Shown one piece after another: positions 1-12,300 of a stretch of DNA of 64,000 nucleotides (the first letter of the stretch is position 1; the number at the start of each line of letters is the position of its first letter). The stretch spans positions 496,001 through 560,000 of the forward strand of contig JALRMH010000011.1 in the NCBI GenBank assembly GCA_026119935.1. The letters are read 5' to 3'. Source of the DNA: Endothia cerciana (taxonomy: Eukaryota; Ascomycota; Sordariomycetes; Diaporthales; Cryphonectriaceae). A model generated the notes under the pieces. The model worked only from the letters and a program-made list of their open reading frames with translations, was not told the DNA's origin and made no database searches. Both the position numbers and the translations under genes were made by a program.

Positions 1-1605
1 CGATGGTGCTCAGGCCACCAAGCAGGCTCGTCCCCATCGCCACGCCCAGGTTGCCGTACAGCGGCCCGGCGAACAGGATACTGCCGCAGGCCATCGCGCT
101 GCGGAAGAAGTCATTGCCGGCGAAGAGGGAGGCGGCGTACTGAGGGTAGCTGGTGGGGATGTAGACGAAGAGACACTGCATGACCACGAAGACGGTCGCG
201 CCGTAGACAGTGATGCCGATGGTGGGGGCGATCCACGGGGACTGCGGAGCCGCCGTCCAGGCGAAGATGAAGAGGCCCACGGTAGGCCCGAAGCTCGCGA
301 CGAGCGCCGGGATGAGGCGGTTCTCCTGGACAGGCCAGCCCTTGGCGCGGATGCGAGGGTTCATGTAAAAGTATATGTAGCTGATGTACACCGCGATGCC
401 GACGATACAGGCCACCAGGACGCACAAGAAGACGAGCCCGATCTGGCCAGGGGTCATGCCGTAGTACGCCGGGTAGACGAGCGGGAAGACCTCGAAGAAG
501 CTGTAATAGATACCGTAGATGATAGCCGTATAGATCTGGACAAACAGGATCGCAGGGTCCTTGATGGTGATCTCAAGCGGCTTGATTAACGCATCGACTA
601 GGACAGCCGAGGCCTTCATGTTCCGCTGGTCGATCTCGCTCTGCGACATGAAACGCGCGTCGCCCGTCAGCTTGCGCAGCCTCTGTGCGCGGCGGAGCAG
701 GATGTTGGGCGCGCTGGTCTCGGGCAGCAGGAAGAACATGGCCAGAAAGATCGGGCTCGCGGCCCAGATAACTTCAAGCAGGGACCAGCGCCATCCCATG
801 ATCGGGACACTATACCCGCTAAGAAGGGGTCCTAAGGCTGGGCCACAGTACGCACTGGAGACCCATGCGACCAGGGCGTAGGGCAGGCTCAGCAGGCTGT
901 ACATGTCGCCGACGGAGGCGCCGCCGGAGGCGAGACAGGGCGAGCCGAAGAAGCCCTGGAGGAAACGCAGGACCATGAGGCCGGGGTAGTTGCCCACCAG
1001 TGCGGTCGGGAGCGACATGATGGTGTATAGGAACATGGTGACCACGTAGACAGGGTTCCTGCCGATGGCTGGGAGCTCAGAAAGCGGGCTGAAGATGAGA
1101 GGACCGGTTCCGTAGCCCAGCACGAACAGGGACAGCCCAAGGGCAGCCTTGGTCTTCCCGACGCTGAACTCCTCCATCACGCCGCTTTCAGAAGTGGTAT
1201 AGATGGCCGAGGACATGTAGACGACGAACGTGTAGAGGCAGATGATGGTGGTGACCAGAGCACGGCGTAAGTTGGACCAGTTCTGCGGGTTCTCGGGGTC
1301 GTCGGAATAGTACCAGTCCACCAGGATCGCACCGTCCTTCGTCCTCCGCGGCACGATGGGTATTGACTTTGTCTTGTCGAGCTCGTGCATCTCATCGACC
1401 TCGAGACGGTCCTGGGTGTATGGCAGCGTCTCTTCCCGGCTCCTGGTCCGGTGAAGACCCAGGTCCGCCCGCTCACCCGCCTTCTCATAGGGCTGTGCAT
1501 CCCTGTTCTCCCTTTGCTTCTCTTCGTCGTCCGATGTCGAAGAGTCTGAAGACGAGCTGGGGACGCTGCCGAACACGGGCGGTTGACACGGTGTCTCGTC
1601 GTTCA
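1..1605 (-). CDS. MFS multidrug-type transporter (DHA1 family), C-terminus cut by window edge
   Basis: An uninterrupted frame of 535 codons runs from ATG at 1605 off the left edge, so the C-terminus is missing. The first ~110 residues are acidic and serine-rich, as expected of a cytosolic tail, and end in a D-P-E-N-P-x-N-W motif typical of fungal DHA1 (FLR1/TPO/Caf5-like) drug:H+ antiporters. Hydrophobic segments follow, with an R-F-x-Q-G-F-F-G-S stretch and a G-P-x-x-G-P motif (antiporter motif C-like). A charged loop after the sixth segment carries P-E-T and R-R-A-x-R-L-R-K, again typical of the family. The expected role is proton-driven export of small toxic compounds or polyamines at the plasma membrane. 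The substrate cannot be read from sequence. No intron is seen in the visible part. The 1.2 kb upstream holds no other gene. Confidence 0.85.
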
Positions 1606-2816
1606 TGAGTGCAACCCATGTCTCTGGCAGCTTGAAGTCTGGTCTCTCTTCTGGATACTTCAGGCTTGTGTTCCTGGTGACCATGCGGATAAGCCCGCCA
1701 AATGCGGTATCCCGGATGGCACTTGACATTATGTATAGTGGTGGAGGGTCTCAAGAGGTATAGCAAGACTAGAGTGTCTGGGCATCTAGGATAAGTGATG
1801 CTGATAGGTAATGGAGACGGTGCTTTCCTTTGAGGCTTCAGAGACCAAGCCGGGGACTTGAGGATTTGACAAGACGCTTGTATGTGATTTTGATGCAATC
1901 ATAGCCACCACCCCCCCCCCCCCCCAAAAGGGAGATGGACAAAATATTTATACAACATCTCATCAAAAGTGTCATACCGTGAATTCCTAGCAACGGGGAG
2001 TGCAGATGTGAACAGACGCGTCATTGAGCCATGTTTACTAACTGTGCTGACGGAATTAAGCTCACATCTGACCATCTCTGACATTCGACGGACGAGTTTT
2101 CTGCAGTGGACATTACCAAGCGAGTGTTGTCAGTCCGAGATGCTCGTCGCAAAGATGGCTTGGACAACGTCGTGGACGTAGTAGTTAGTATAAAAGCCGG
2201 GCTTGTAGTTGGCAAGAATTGAGGGACCTGGCAAGGGGTTGCCCCGAAGCATCCCCGAGACACTAGCCTCATCTAAAGTCACTGCTGAGAATATCTTGAT
2301 CATCGACAGCCAAGATTTCACGCACATCTCGCTGGCAGACGCCGGGACGATCTAACAGGCCTGGGGTTGAGGGGACTTACGGACGTCGACGGCGATCAGT
2401 AAGGTTTCGGGCGAACATGCAAGCCTCTCTGCTTAGCGTTGACGACAGGCCCCAAGGGCATCAGGTAGCCAGTCGGTATCCCAGATGTGTCATCGTTGGG
2501 GTTTATAAATCGATCTTGATTTGTGAGATAGATAAGGCACTAGATGCAGAGCGCTTCGACGCATGCAGAGTCCATCTTTGTGTCAGAATACGGGCGGAAT
2601 TGCGACAGGCCGCTAGTTGGGAGGAGCAGGGTCTTGGACGCAAATCTTAAATCCCGTCCAAAGACCCTTAAACCCGTTGCGCTCTGTGTGTGAAGGGAGG
2701 CCAAGCGTCTAACATCGCCAGCCTTTGCTAGCGCCACCCTGCTCTTCTCCCCGGTAGCCTGACGCCGACAACGAGTGGCTCAACGGCAATGGCAACGCGG
2801 CGTTGGCCCCCTGCTG
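1606..2816. other. Intergenic region between MFS gene start and PPR gene end
   Basis: This is the promoter side of the MFS gene and the 3' side of the PPR gene. It holds a run of 15 C at 1911-1925. Short open frames occur on both strands but show no family resemblance. No RNA gene or transposon was recognised. Confidence 0.6.
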
Positions 2817-5027
2817 CTACTGTTGCATCAACCCACCGCGGGGGTCTCTTCCACAGTCTGCTTGCTTGTCAGCGTCCTGTGTCTCTGTCTCGGTACGCGG
2901 CGCGGCATCGGGCACTTGTATCTTTCCTGCCTCGACTTCCTCGCGCAAGGCTCTGATTATGTCCTCCTCAAGACCATGATTTTTGCAAAAGTCTAAGATC
3001 TGCCAAGCCTCCGGGTCCCTCTCCGCGATCAGCCTCTTGACGAGCTCGACTGACAAATCCATCATAGCCCGCCATTTCCGGCTTCCCGGGAGATAGCTCT
3101 GTCTGAAGTGCGGCGCGATGGCGAGAAAGTACTTCTTGACCCGGCGCGTTGGCCCGTGATGCTTGACATGGATCTTGAACATCAGCTCGCAGATGGGCAA
3201 AGTCTCGCGGACCTTGAAATGGACCATCTCGCCAACAATGAACTGGGCGACGTCGGGTTTGGTGCACTTCCAGAGCAAATTCATGAAGGTTTCCATGTTG
3301 GGACCAGACGGCACGAATTCCCGAATGCGGCGGTATAGATCGAGCGCCTTGTCGAAGGCGTCTTCGGGGCTCTGCGCGTCTGACCTGACCATCTCGTTCA
3401 GCACGGCGTTGAAGATTCCGATTGGTACTTTGTATTTCAACTTCAGGCCGGCCATGGCCTGGACGGCTTGATCAATCAAGGGTGGATTGCGCCGGAGTGC
3501 TTGACGTAACGAGCCGGTCGTGGACTTATTGACCTCTGCGCCGGCGCCATCCATGATGCAGTAGGTCTCGATAGCCCTCTCCATATTTCCCTGTACGTTG
3601 TATGCATCGGCCAAAGCTTCGTAATGGTGTCGATCCAGCCTTGTTCCCCGCGATGCCAGATACTGGATGACTCGAGTAGCAAGCTCCGTGTCGCCGTATG
3701 CTGCAGCCGTATTCAGGACATGAAGTGCGACCCCGTCCGACGGGTTGACAAACCCCGGTTGGACTGAGCGGTTCCAGATATATGTAGTTGCCTCGTGGTT
3801 CTGGTTCTTGCTGCATACATCGAGCAGGAAGTACCAGACGTTGACGGGCACGGTTTGAGCGTTGTCGAGCCTGTAACGCGCGATCCGCAGGGCATCGTCG
3901 GTGAACGCGAGTTTTGCAAAGACGTAGATGAAGATTTGGAATACCCACGGCTCTACCTGCATGCCCTTGCGAGTCATCTCCTGCAATTTTTCTAGTGCAA
4001 GCTCATACTGCTCATCTCGAAGCAGCCCTAGCGCAATGTACCGGTGGCCTTTCGGGAGTATTTCTATCCATTTTTCTTTCATCTCTCGTATCACATCGTT
4101 TCGGAGGAGGTAGTCAGGGTGGATCGCCAAAGCCTAGAACCGCCAATGAATGCTTTGGTCAGTGACATGACGATCCGGCGAGAGGTATCGCAGACATACA
4201 CGGATGGCACTGTGATACGCAGTCGACGACCATGGGATCTTCTTCTCCCGCATCTCCTTGAGCAACTTGCCGACCACATCTGCAGAGCCGTCGGTCAAGG
4301 CATGTTGGATAAGCATCGTCTCGTAGAGGAAAGTATTTGGTGCGGCACCGTCAGCCAGCAGGTGCTTCACCAGGGCCGCGGTGATCCTTCTCATCCCCGG
4401 CCGCGGGTGCTGTCTCGTGGCCCGAAGTGCTTGGTAAATGTGCTCGCGGGTGACCCCAGGCGGGAAGTCTGTGTAGGGCGGCTTCATATATATAAGCCTC
4501 TCGACGATCGTGCCGCGGATGTACGGCGGGATACGATCACGAGGGAACGTGGCTGATGGAGTCCCGTCAGGCTCCCTCGTGGCCGGGGTATTCGGTGGTC
4601 CTCTTGGCTCAAGCCATGATGGCAGAGGGCCTGGGCTCTTTGATGAAGTCGGATCATTGTCAACCGGGCCCGCCTGGGTAGGGCTCTCTCGCTGTCCTCC
4701 AGCCCCCGCGTCGTCCTTCCATGCCGCAGAGACGTCCGTGGCGCCACTGGTCCCGGACGTTTTGCCTTGCCGTCTTTGTGTCTCTGCACCAACGATCACG
4801 GAGAAAGGGTCCTTCTCAGGCTGTGCACCATCCTGACACCGCCGTACCGTTGTGTGCAGCGGTCGTGTTCGCGCCCGGCTTTGGGCGTGAGTCCTGCCCC
4901 TCGAGGGCCATGAGCGCGCCAGTCGAGGCGGATAAGGCGCGGAAACTGCTCTCGTGAATGTAACGGCATCAATCGAAGGACATAGGCAGTGCCATAGCCC
5001 ATCAATAGTGATGCGGGCGCCAGACAT
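2817..5027 (-). CDS. Pentatricopeptide-repeat-like protein, probably mitochondrial
   Basis: Two exons, 5027-4200 and 4133-2817, joined across a 66-bp GT-AG intron (GTATGT donor at 4199, CTAG acceptor ending 4134) give about 714 residues. The N-terminus is rich in Arg, Ser and Ala and poor in acidic residues, as in a mitochondrial presequence. The body is a series of paired helices with PPR-type wording, for example A-L-E-K-L-Q-E-M, A-L-A-D-A-Y-N and F-N-A-V-L-N-E-M, roughly residues 190-650. PPR proteins bind organellar RNA and act in its maturation, stability or translation in the mitochondrial matrix. Which RNA is involved cannot be told. The C-terminal ~30 residues are polar and low in complexity. 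The start is the ATG at 5027. The exon junction is inferred from splice signals plus continuity of the helical repeat. Confidence 0.8.
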
Positions 5028-5729
5028 GGATTTGCCGTCATGCAGTCGAAAAGTTGTCGAGAGTTTTCAGGACGAGCAGTTTGAAGCTCTTTCGCTACTT
5101 AGGCTAAGTACGGCTCGAATCCCTGTCGCAGACCCCCGGAGCTCGTGAGCCCTCTCCCCCTCCCCCCCCAACTATATTATCCACCCACGACACACACCCA
5201 AGACTCACATTAACAGGAGGCGGTACCGCCATTCAATATATCCAGACATATCTGAATTCCGTGTCTGAAGTCATTCCTTATAAACAGACTGGAAAACAAA
5301 ATTTGATCTGTTTAAGAAAACCACCAGGGGATTTCATGTGCAAGAGTAAGAACGAGAGAGAGAGAGAGAAAAGAAAAAAGAAAAAACCAAAACCCTTCTA
5401 TTTGAGGGCGTTATGTTGGTGACATGCCTCTAAGACCGACTGCATTACTATGCCTGCGCCCGTGTATCATGAGCAGCATTTGCATGGGGCGACCAGCAGC
5501 AATCAGGCCTCATAGTCCCCCCCGCCAGCCGCATGTTCAAGCCGATTCCTGCTCTCGACGGCCTGGCCTATGCGGTAGGGGCCCTTGGCTTCTTCATGGA
5601 GGCTCTTTTACAGCGTCTTCCGCCGGAAGCGCGTTGCTCTGTCTTCTCCTCCGCCAAGAGGGCCTTGGGTATAATTGTGGTACTCGCACCGCTCCCTTCC
5701 AGATCCAACCGCGTGGTCTGCTCAGCGAC
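5028..5729. other. Intergenic region between PPR gene start and LSM4 stop
   Basis: Promoter region of the PPR gene and 3' flank of LSM4. It contains a short GA run near 5348-5368 followed by an A-rich stretch to about 5395. No gene is supported; plus-strand open frames reaching into LSM4 are shadows of its GC-rich RGG tail. Confidence 0.55.
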
Positions 5730-6337
5730 TCAAGCGCCTCTTCCACGGCCCCGTCCACCTCTCTGCCCTCTGCCCCTCCCGCCACCACGGTCACCGCCCC
5801 TCCCGCTGTGTTCACCCCTTTGTCCGCCGCCCCGGCCGCCCCGGAAGTTCCCCTGCTGGTGATTCTGCTGCTGCTCCTTGACGACGTCGATGATCTCGTC
5901 GGGGACTCGCAGGTATTTGATCTGCCGACAACCGCCGTCAGTAAATCCACAACCACCCCTCAGACGACCGCTCATGTGAGACACGGGACATACGTTGTTC
6001 CCCTTTATATAAGCTTCCGCTAACCGAACGAACGTGTCGCCTTCCTGTCCATCAGTCCACCGTTAGCCACCCCACTCGTCCGTAGGCCCAAAAGAACAGC
6101 GCCGCGCAGCAGAGGATGACGACATACAGCACTTGTCTGTATGACCTCCTTGAGGGTCAGGTTCATCCACGTGTCGCAGTTGACCAGGTGGCCGTTGAGG
6201 GTCTCGCCGTTCTTGAGCTCGACGAGCATCGGGTGCCCTTGGGCGGCGTTGAGGAGGCCTAGCGGTAGCTACGTCCGGGGGAAAAGGTATTATTAGTTCG
6301 TATGCGCCGCGGGTTTGGAGGGATCATGACCCACCAT
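5730..6337 (-). CDS. LSM4: U6 snRNA-associated Sm-like protein LSm4
   Basis: Four exons: 6337-6335 (ATG only), 6268-6128, 6044-5994 and 5921-5730, giving 128 residues. The Sm fold is clear. After the initiator Met comes L-P-L-G-L-L-N-A-A-Q, then V-E-L-K-N-G-E-T (Sm1), C-D-T-W-M-N-L, and finally K-G-N-N followed by I-K-Y-L-R-V-P-D (Sm2). The C-terminal ~45 residues are an RGG/RG-rich tail, as in other LSm4 proteins. LSm4 is a subunit of the nuclear LSm2-8 ring that binds the U6 3' end and of the cytoplasmic LSm1-7 ring for decapping. The RGG tail promotes P-body assembly in yeast. Introns are 66, 83 and 72 bp with GT donors and AG acceptors. All junctions keep the Sm motifs intact, which supports this model strongly. 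Confidence 0.93.
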
Positions 6338-6896
6338 GTTGCCGGCGTTGTGTACGTAGGGGAGAAAGAGGAGGGATCGTCGTGCTACTGCACTGAGGAA
6401 GGCTTGTCTGGTTGAGAGCATGAAGCTGCAGCCCTTCCTTGCGCCTAACTGCAGGTCCCGCGTCACTGGTACGAACGCAAAACGCACGGACCACCCCCAG
6501 GGATTCGTTGCGCTACGGTCAGGCCGCGCAGAGCACTCAAACATTCACCCAGTATGTATGCGATTTTAGGAAGACCTCTTATCATTTCAAGGTTAAGGAA
6601 GAAGAAAAAAAAGGGAAAAACAAAAAAAGGGAAAGCAGAGACAATATCGAAGAAGCATCATCCTAAAGAAACCCCTCGAGAGAATGATGTCAAGTACTGC
6701 CCGGATTCCTTTGTGCATAGCATAGCAAGCGTTCAAAGTCTAGGGAATAGAACCAAGAGTCCTGTTTTCTCTCCTGTTGACCGCCGACCCTCGCTCGGTA
6801 CACGTAAAAGCTCCCAAATGAGCTGCTCCTGGGGTTTACCAAGCCAGCTACTGCTGGAGGCTTCTACCATCACTCCTGATCTTCCGCGAAGTCCAT
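6338..6896. other. Intergenic region between LSM4 start and BAR gene stop
   Basis: Upstream region of LSM4 and 3' flank of the BAR gene. It includes an A-rich purine tract near 6595-6650. No further gene is seen. Confidence 0.55.
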
Positions 6897-8253
6897 CTAG
6901 GAGGTGCTCTCACGGCTCTTTCGGTAGCTGGCCTATTTCATGACAACCAAATGTCAGCCTTGTCGAGTGACTTTCAGGGCAACGAATACGCCGATGCGCG
7001 ACTTGCCTCCTGCTCCACCTGCAGACCCTCAATGGTAGGTGCAAGCTCGCTGAGGATCTCGTAGGCCTTCTTGTGATATTCCATCTGGGCCGAGATGAGC
7101 TCAGCAAGGTTGCGGAGCGGCTCAGGGGTATCAAGAACCTGTGCTCACGGTCAGCATGGCGGCCGCGTTTAGGGGACCTGCGATACAGGGGTGGGGAGCC
7201 CAGCTCACGTTCTTCATCACGCCAACAGCCTCCTCGGTCTGCGTCACGAACTCATCCTCCGCCTTCTCGATCTCCTCCTGCGCCTCAGGGCTGATCTCCT
7301 CCTCGTGTGCACCTTCCCGGGGGCTCTGCGCCGCGGCGACCGCGGGCACGGGGATCTTCCACGTGGTCCCCTTGGCCTTGGTCTTGGCAGCATCAAGCGT
7401 CAAGCGCGCCTTCTCAACGCCCTTGCGCGCACGCGTGGCGAACATGATGTTCGTGTTCAGGGTGGTGTTCCACCCGGCCAGGTAGCGGCTCTGGATCTGC
7501 GCATCCTGCGCCAGCCTGGCCTCGCCGACGCGCTCCTCCGCCAGGGCGAACTTCTCAAGCGCGGTAGCCAGGGGATCCTCGCCGGCGCCGGTGTGCTGCT
7601 GGTGGAGGAGCTGGCTGCTAGCCAGGGAGGCACGGGCGATGGCGTGGGCGAAGGTCTTGGGCTGGGGCTTCGCGGAGGGAGGGGCGGTCAGGGCGGCCTG
7701 GGCCTCGGCCGGCGACGTGGCGGTGGAGAGCAGCTGGACCTTCTCGCTCACCGTACGGCCGAGGTCCTGGAACGTCTCGTTGATGTTGCGTGGGTAGTCG
7801 TAGGCTTCGGAAGAGTACTGGTTGCTGATAAGGGAGGATAACGTCAGTGGCATGTCGCCTGACTCTGGATTCGACATCGCAACTCACGTCACAGCCAGCA
7901 TCTTCTGGTGGACCTGCTTGAGAGCATCGACGCGCTTCTCGAGGTCGATGTAGTCGGGAGGGAGCTGCGTCTGTCGTGTCGGAGCGCGGGTTAGCACGTG
8001 CGCTTCTTTGAAACCCATCCTCCCACTGGCACTACCGACCTTGTCCTCAGCCTGGCCCAGCTGCTCCTTTGTGTACTGGAAAGTACGGGATGCGAATGGG
8101 GTGATCTGTGCCCCAAAGCCGCTGGCAGGACAGCCGCCGTCAGCTGTTCAGTTCTATCCTGTACGGCCATCTCAGGCCGGCGGTGGATGGCTCGAGTTGT
8201 ATTTGTTTCTGGTCTCACCTGAGGCTCTTGCTAAAGTTCTTGAAGTTGTCCAT
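6897..8253 (-). CDS. GVP36: BAR domain-containing protein, GVP36-like
   Basis: Six exons are proposed: 8253-8219, 8121-8040, 7970-7888, 7824-7209, 7138-7007 and 6932-6897 (327 residues). The N-terminus starts M-D-N-F-K-N-F-S-K-S-L, then R-T-F-Q-Y-T-K-E-Q-L-G and Y-I-D-L-E-K-R-V-D-A-L-K, the hallmark opening of fungal GVP36-type BAR proteins. A long helical BAR domain fills residues ~40-310. It is interrupted by an acidic, Ala-rich stretch, and the protein ends in R-K-S-R-E-S. BAR dimers bind curved membranes. Yeast Gvp36 localises to Golgi vesicles and affects trafficking and endocytosis. Four introns are GT-AG; intron 5 reads best as GC-AG (donor GCAAGT at 7006). An alternative GT donor four codons earlier would shorten the protein by four residues in the same frame. 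The short first exon was chosen because its ATG begins the conserved N-terminus. Confidence 0.88.
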
Positions 8254-9342
8254 CACGATTCCGGACTGCTGCTCAATGAATTCTTCCAGCTTGGCGGCGA
8301 GGTGGCGTTGTCCTAGGAAACCTGAATGAGCGACGGGTGGCTTGTTGTCTCGATGAACGGCGATGCAGACACGGTAGACTCAGGTGGGCGCTGGAGGGGA
8401 GGGTGTTGGGAGGGGAGCAGCTTCTGGAGCAGCTTCTGGAGCAGCGGCCTATCAGGAGCTTGCTGGCCTGTGACAGCACTGACGGGCGGGGGGGTCGATA
8501 TAGGTAAGCGGGGTCCAGAAGCGACCGCTGGTCCTGGCACCATGACCCTGAACGCATCCCGCCTATCTGCAAAGTTGTTGCAGCTAATCAATGCCGTGAC
8601 AAACGCCACCACCTCATGCAGCATCCGACAGTTTTGTGATACTTCCAGGACAAGGTTTCAGATCGCCATGACAATGCAATTGTCACCTGTTCCGTATACG
8701 GGTACTTAAGTGAGTCGCCAAGGCCTGTCTACCTGTTGATGCACTCAGCTCACAGCCACAACAACTATGGATTCCTCGGTACCTGTATTGCGGATAGTCC
8801 TGGTGGGCTTGGCTATCGCATAGATACGTGCGATGTCTTCGTTCTCACACGGAGGAATGTGGTACTCCCGTGCAGCCAGTTGATATAAGAGCGAGCTGGC
8901 CGAGGGTGATGAGGCCGCCGAGGGGGGTTGGGGAGGAAGCAGATATCAACTGTCTGGCAAGATAGGCACTGATCGAGAGGGTGAGCTGGGGATCTCTGTT
9001 GAAGATGGTACTGTATAGATTTCCGTTACGCCTGATTCCCTACCGAGCCGACAGATGGCAATGTCCATCCAGGACTGCCCGGGTATTCTATGCTCCCGAG
9101 GCCCCTCTTGTAAAACCAAGTGTAGTATAACACGCCCTTCCAGGCTGACACATTTCCAACGTCTTGTACATGTCTTGCTCGTCCCAGGGTTCTCGCAGAG
9201 TTCTCGCAGAGTTCTCGCAGAGTTCTCGCAGTACTGTATGTCCTCATGATCCCGTGCCCACGCCATGCCATACCATACCGTGCGTACAAGATCCAGATGC
9301 GACCCCTAAACCCGACGCAGACGCCCCTCTTCACGTATCATC
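8254..9342. other. Intergenic region between BAR gene start and kelch gene stop
   Basis: Promoter side of the BAR gene. It holds an 11-bp tandem repeat at 9189-9232 (separate entry). No coding region is supported. Confidence 0.5.
9189..9232. repeat. 11-bp tandem repeat, four copies
   Basis: The unit GTTCTCGCAGA is repeated about four times head to tail, with the last copy diverging at its end. It lies about 110 bp beyond the kelch gene stop codon, so it is probably within that gene's 3' untranslated or downstream region. Confidence 0.9.
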
Positions 9343-12300
9343 TCACCACGAGCGTTCGGGGGCCAGCCTCTCCTTGGTCGGGCTGTTGCTCCTGCTCCGC
9401 TGCTCGAAGCTCTCCACCAGGTCCAGAACCCTGGTCCGCGGCCTTTCGTACCTGACCTCCTCAGCCTGCATCGGGACGCCTGGTGAGAAGCTTCTCCTGG
9501 GCGAGTCGGGATCCGTAGCGCCACGCCGCTGCGGTACCTCGAGCAGCCGTGCCTTTCTTTCGTCCTGCAGCACCTTCTCATTGGTCGCGCTCTCAAAGCT
9601 CCTCTGCTCGAGCAGCAGTGGTGCCACCTCCTCGGGCTGCTTTCCTTTGTCTTCCTCCTCAGCCTCGCCCCTCCCCTGCTCCCTCTTGTCAGGCGCTTCG
9701 AGGAAATCGTCAACCTCGTCGTCATCATCATCATCATCATCATCATCATCGGCACCGGCCTGCTCTACCCCCGCTTCCTCCTTTCCCTCGTCGAGTTCTT
9801 TCCCTTCGAAACTCGGTGAGAGGTCATCTTCCCTCTCGCCGCCGCCGTCGTCTTCCGCGTCCTGTTCAGGGTCCACTATAACAGCAGACTCCTCGATGGA
9901 GATGACATCGGGCTCGCCATTAACGATCCGTAACCTCTCCTTCGGGACGCTGAACATCACCTGCACCAGCCTCTGCTCCACGGCCCTCTCGACATCCCAG
10001 TCTTCCTCGTCCCAGCCCTCGCCTGCGCCCGGGCCGTGGCCGGTGGCAGAGGCGCCTACTCCGCCGTATTCCCATGCCGACCGCCCCTGCTTTCGCTTCT
10101 GCAGCAGCCCGACGCCCCCGAGGCCTAGAGCCCCGAGGCCGAGAGCCCCGAGGCCGAAGCGATCATAGTCGCCGCTGTCCCCGTGTGGAGGGCTCTCGGC
10201 GCGACCCGAACCCGTAGCAGAGCTGCTGCTGCTGCTGCCGCCGGGCCCGCTAAACACCCTCCGCAAGCTGCCGAACCAGCTCCTCCGTGGCGGCTTGCTC
10301 TTGCTTGGGCTGCCGGGCTCGCCGTCCGAGACGTTCGCTAGATCCTCGATATCCGAGATCGGCCGCGGCCGGCCGAGGAGGAGGGCGGGTCCTTCGGACT
10401 GCAGAGCCGGGATGGACTTGGCTGTGGTGAAGCTGATGTTGCTGTTGCTGCTGCTGCTGTGGTCCGAGTGTGAGGTGCCACCCCTCTTCTCGGTACTGCC
10501 TCCAGCAGGCAGACCGGCGCCGGCGGCTGCGACCCGTAGGGAGTCGGAACGGCTGGGCATGAAGCTGAACGTGCTGCGGTTCGAGTCGGAGAGGTTGCTC
10601 TCCGTGCGAGCGCCAGGGGTCGTCGGGCTCGACTCCCCGTCGGCGAAACGGACGGACGACCGGCGGACGGGCGAGATCCGCCCCACCGCGCGCATCGACG
10701 AGCCGTGAGGCTGGAGGCGCCTCGTGATGAGCGCGTCGGAGGTGTCGACGTCCGTCACCCAGCCCGTCACCTCTGGGTGCTGCGGCTGAACATGCTGCGG
10801 CGGCGTCTGCGTCGGCGTGCGGTCGTCTGTCGGGCTGGGCGGCCCTGGGCTCGGCGGGGGTGCGGCAAACAGCATCGGGCCGTGCTCGGGCCCGCCAGGG
10901 AACTGGCTCCTCGTGGGGGTTGGCGTGTCGTTTGAGGGCGTGACGAACGGGTCGTCCTCGCCCTCGACCTCTCTATCCGGGCTGATGGCGCCGTGCATGG
11001 ACATCTCGTCCTCCTCATCCTCCATAATCGGCGAGATGGACGCGAACGTCCTGCTCTCGTCCACCCCGGTGGGCTGGTACAGCCCCTGCGCGACTCGAGG
11101 GTTGGGCTTCCTCCGGACAGCACCTCGGTAGCCATGGGGCGGCTCGACGGCCGCGGGGTCCCCAAAGCCGTGCTGTTCGGCGCCTCGCTGGCCGCGGAGG
11201 CTCTCGTAGCCCGGTGACTTCCCATCGCGGAGATATGGATCATGCCCGCCGGTGTACGAGTACCACCGCGCTGCGGCCTTGGGGACCCATGGATACGGCT
11301 GGCCGTGCTCCGACTCGTACATCTCCTCAGGGGTGATAAAGGCTGCGCCGGTGGCGAGACCGCGGATGTGCTCGTCGCGGTTGGCATGCCGGCGACGCCG
11401 GCGGCGACGGGCACAGAAGAAAGCCACGCAGAGGAGAGTCAACAGAAGTGGGACGCCGGCGCCTAGACCTACTCCGAGGCCCAGCCTGGTGGCATCCGCA
11501 GAGGATGCGTGGTGACCGTCAGCACCTGAGGGTGCGCTCGATGGGTTCGCGTACGAGTCGGACCAGGAGAGGGAGGTGAGGTTCAGAAACATCTGGAGCT
11601 GTCCGCCGGCCACCCCGATGCCGTCCCTCACGCGCAGTCCGGACCTGGAGGGGCCAGACGATGATGATGGCGACGACGAGATGGAGTATCCTCCCGCGAC
11701 CATCATGACGTTGCCTGGCAACAGGGCCGCACCATGACCGTAGATCCCCTCACCATCGGTCAGGGGCTGATCAGCAGGGACCACCCAGGCCCACTCCCCA
11801 AACGCGCTCCCGCTCAGGTCCAACACCACAAGTTGAGGCTCGGCCGGCTGGCTCGTGTTGCCAACCCACCCCCCAAGGATAACCATGGCCGTCCCAGCCT
11901 CGTTGAGCACTGCGGTGTGCCCCGAGCGGGACTGCACCTGCACGGTCTCGTCCCCGTTCCTGGCGAGCTCGCCCGTATCGGACGAGGAAGCGGCAGACGG
12001 CCCGGAGATGGCAACGTAGCTCCACGACTCCTCGGGCAGGGACCAGACCGCGGCAGTCGACATGTTCACAAACGCGTTCCGGGTGTGGCCCCCCAGCACG
12101 ATGTTGTTGACGGTCTGCGTCACCGTCCCCGACATGTTAGACGTGGACGGGAGCAGCTGGGTAAAGCTGAAGCCGGCCTCGGCGACGGGCTGGGATCCCG
12201 GCGACAGGACTTCCGCCCCGTAGTAGCCGTCCGAGGGGGATGTGAGCTTCACCATGGCGTTGGAGTAATCCGCTGCACTGACCCAGGTGGTCCCGTTCAG

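Noticed and set aside
5424..6023. 199-residue plus-strand open frame over LSM4
   Set aside because: It is antisense to the four-exon LSM4 gene and has low-complexity Pro/Ser/Ala composition produced by the complement of RGG codons.
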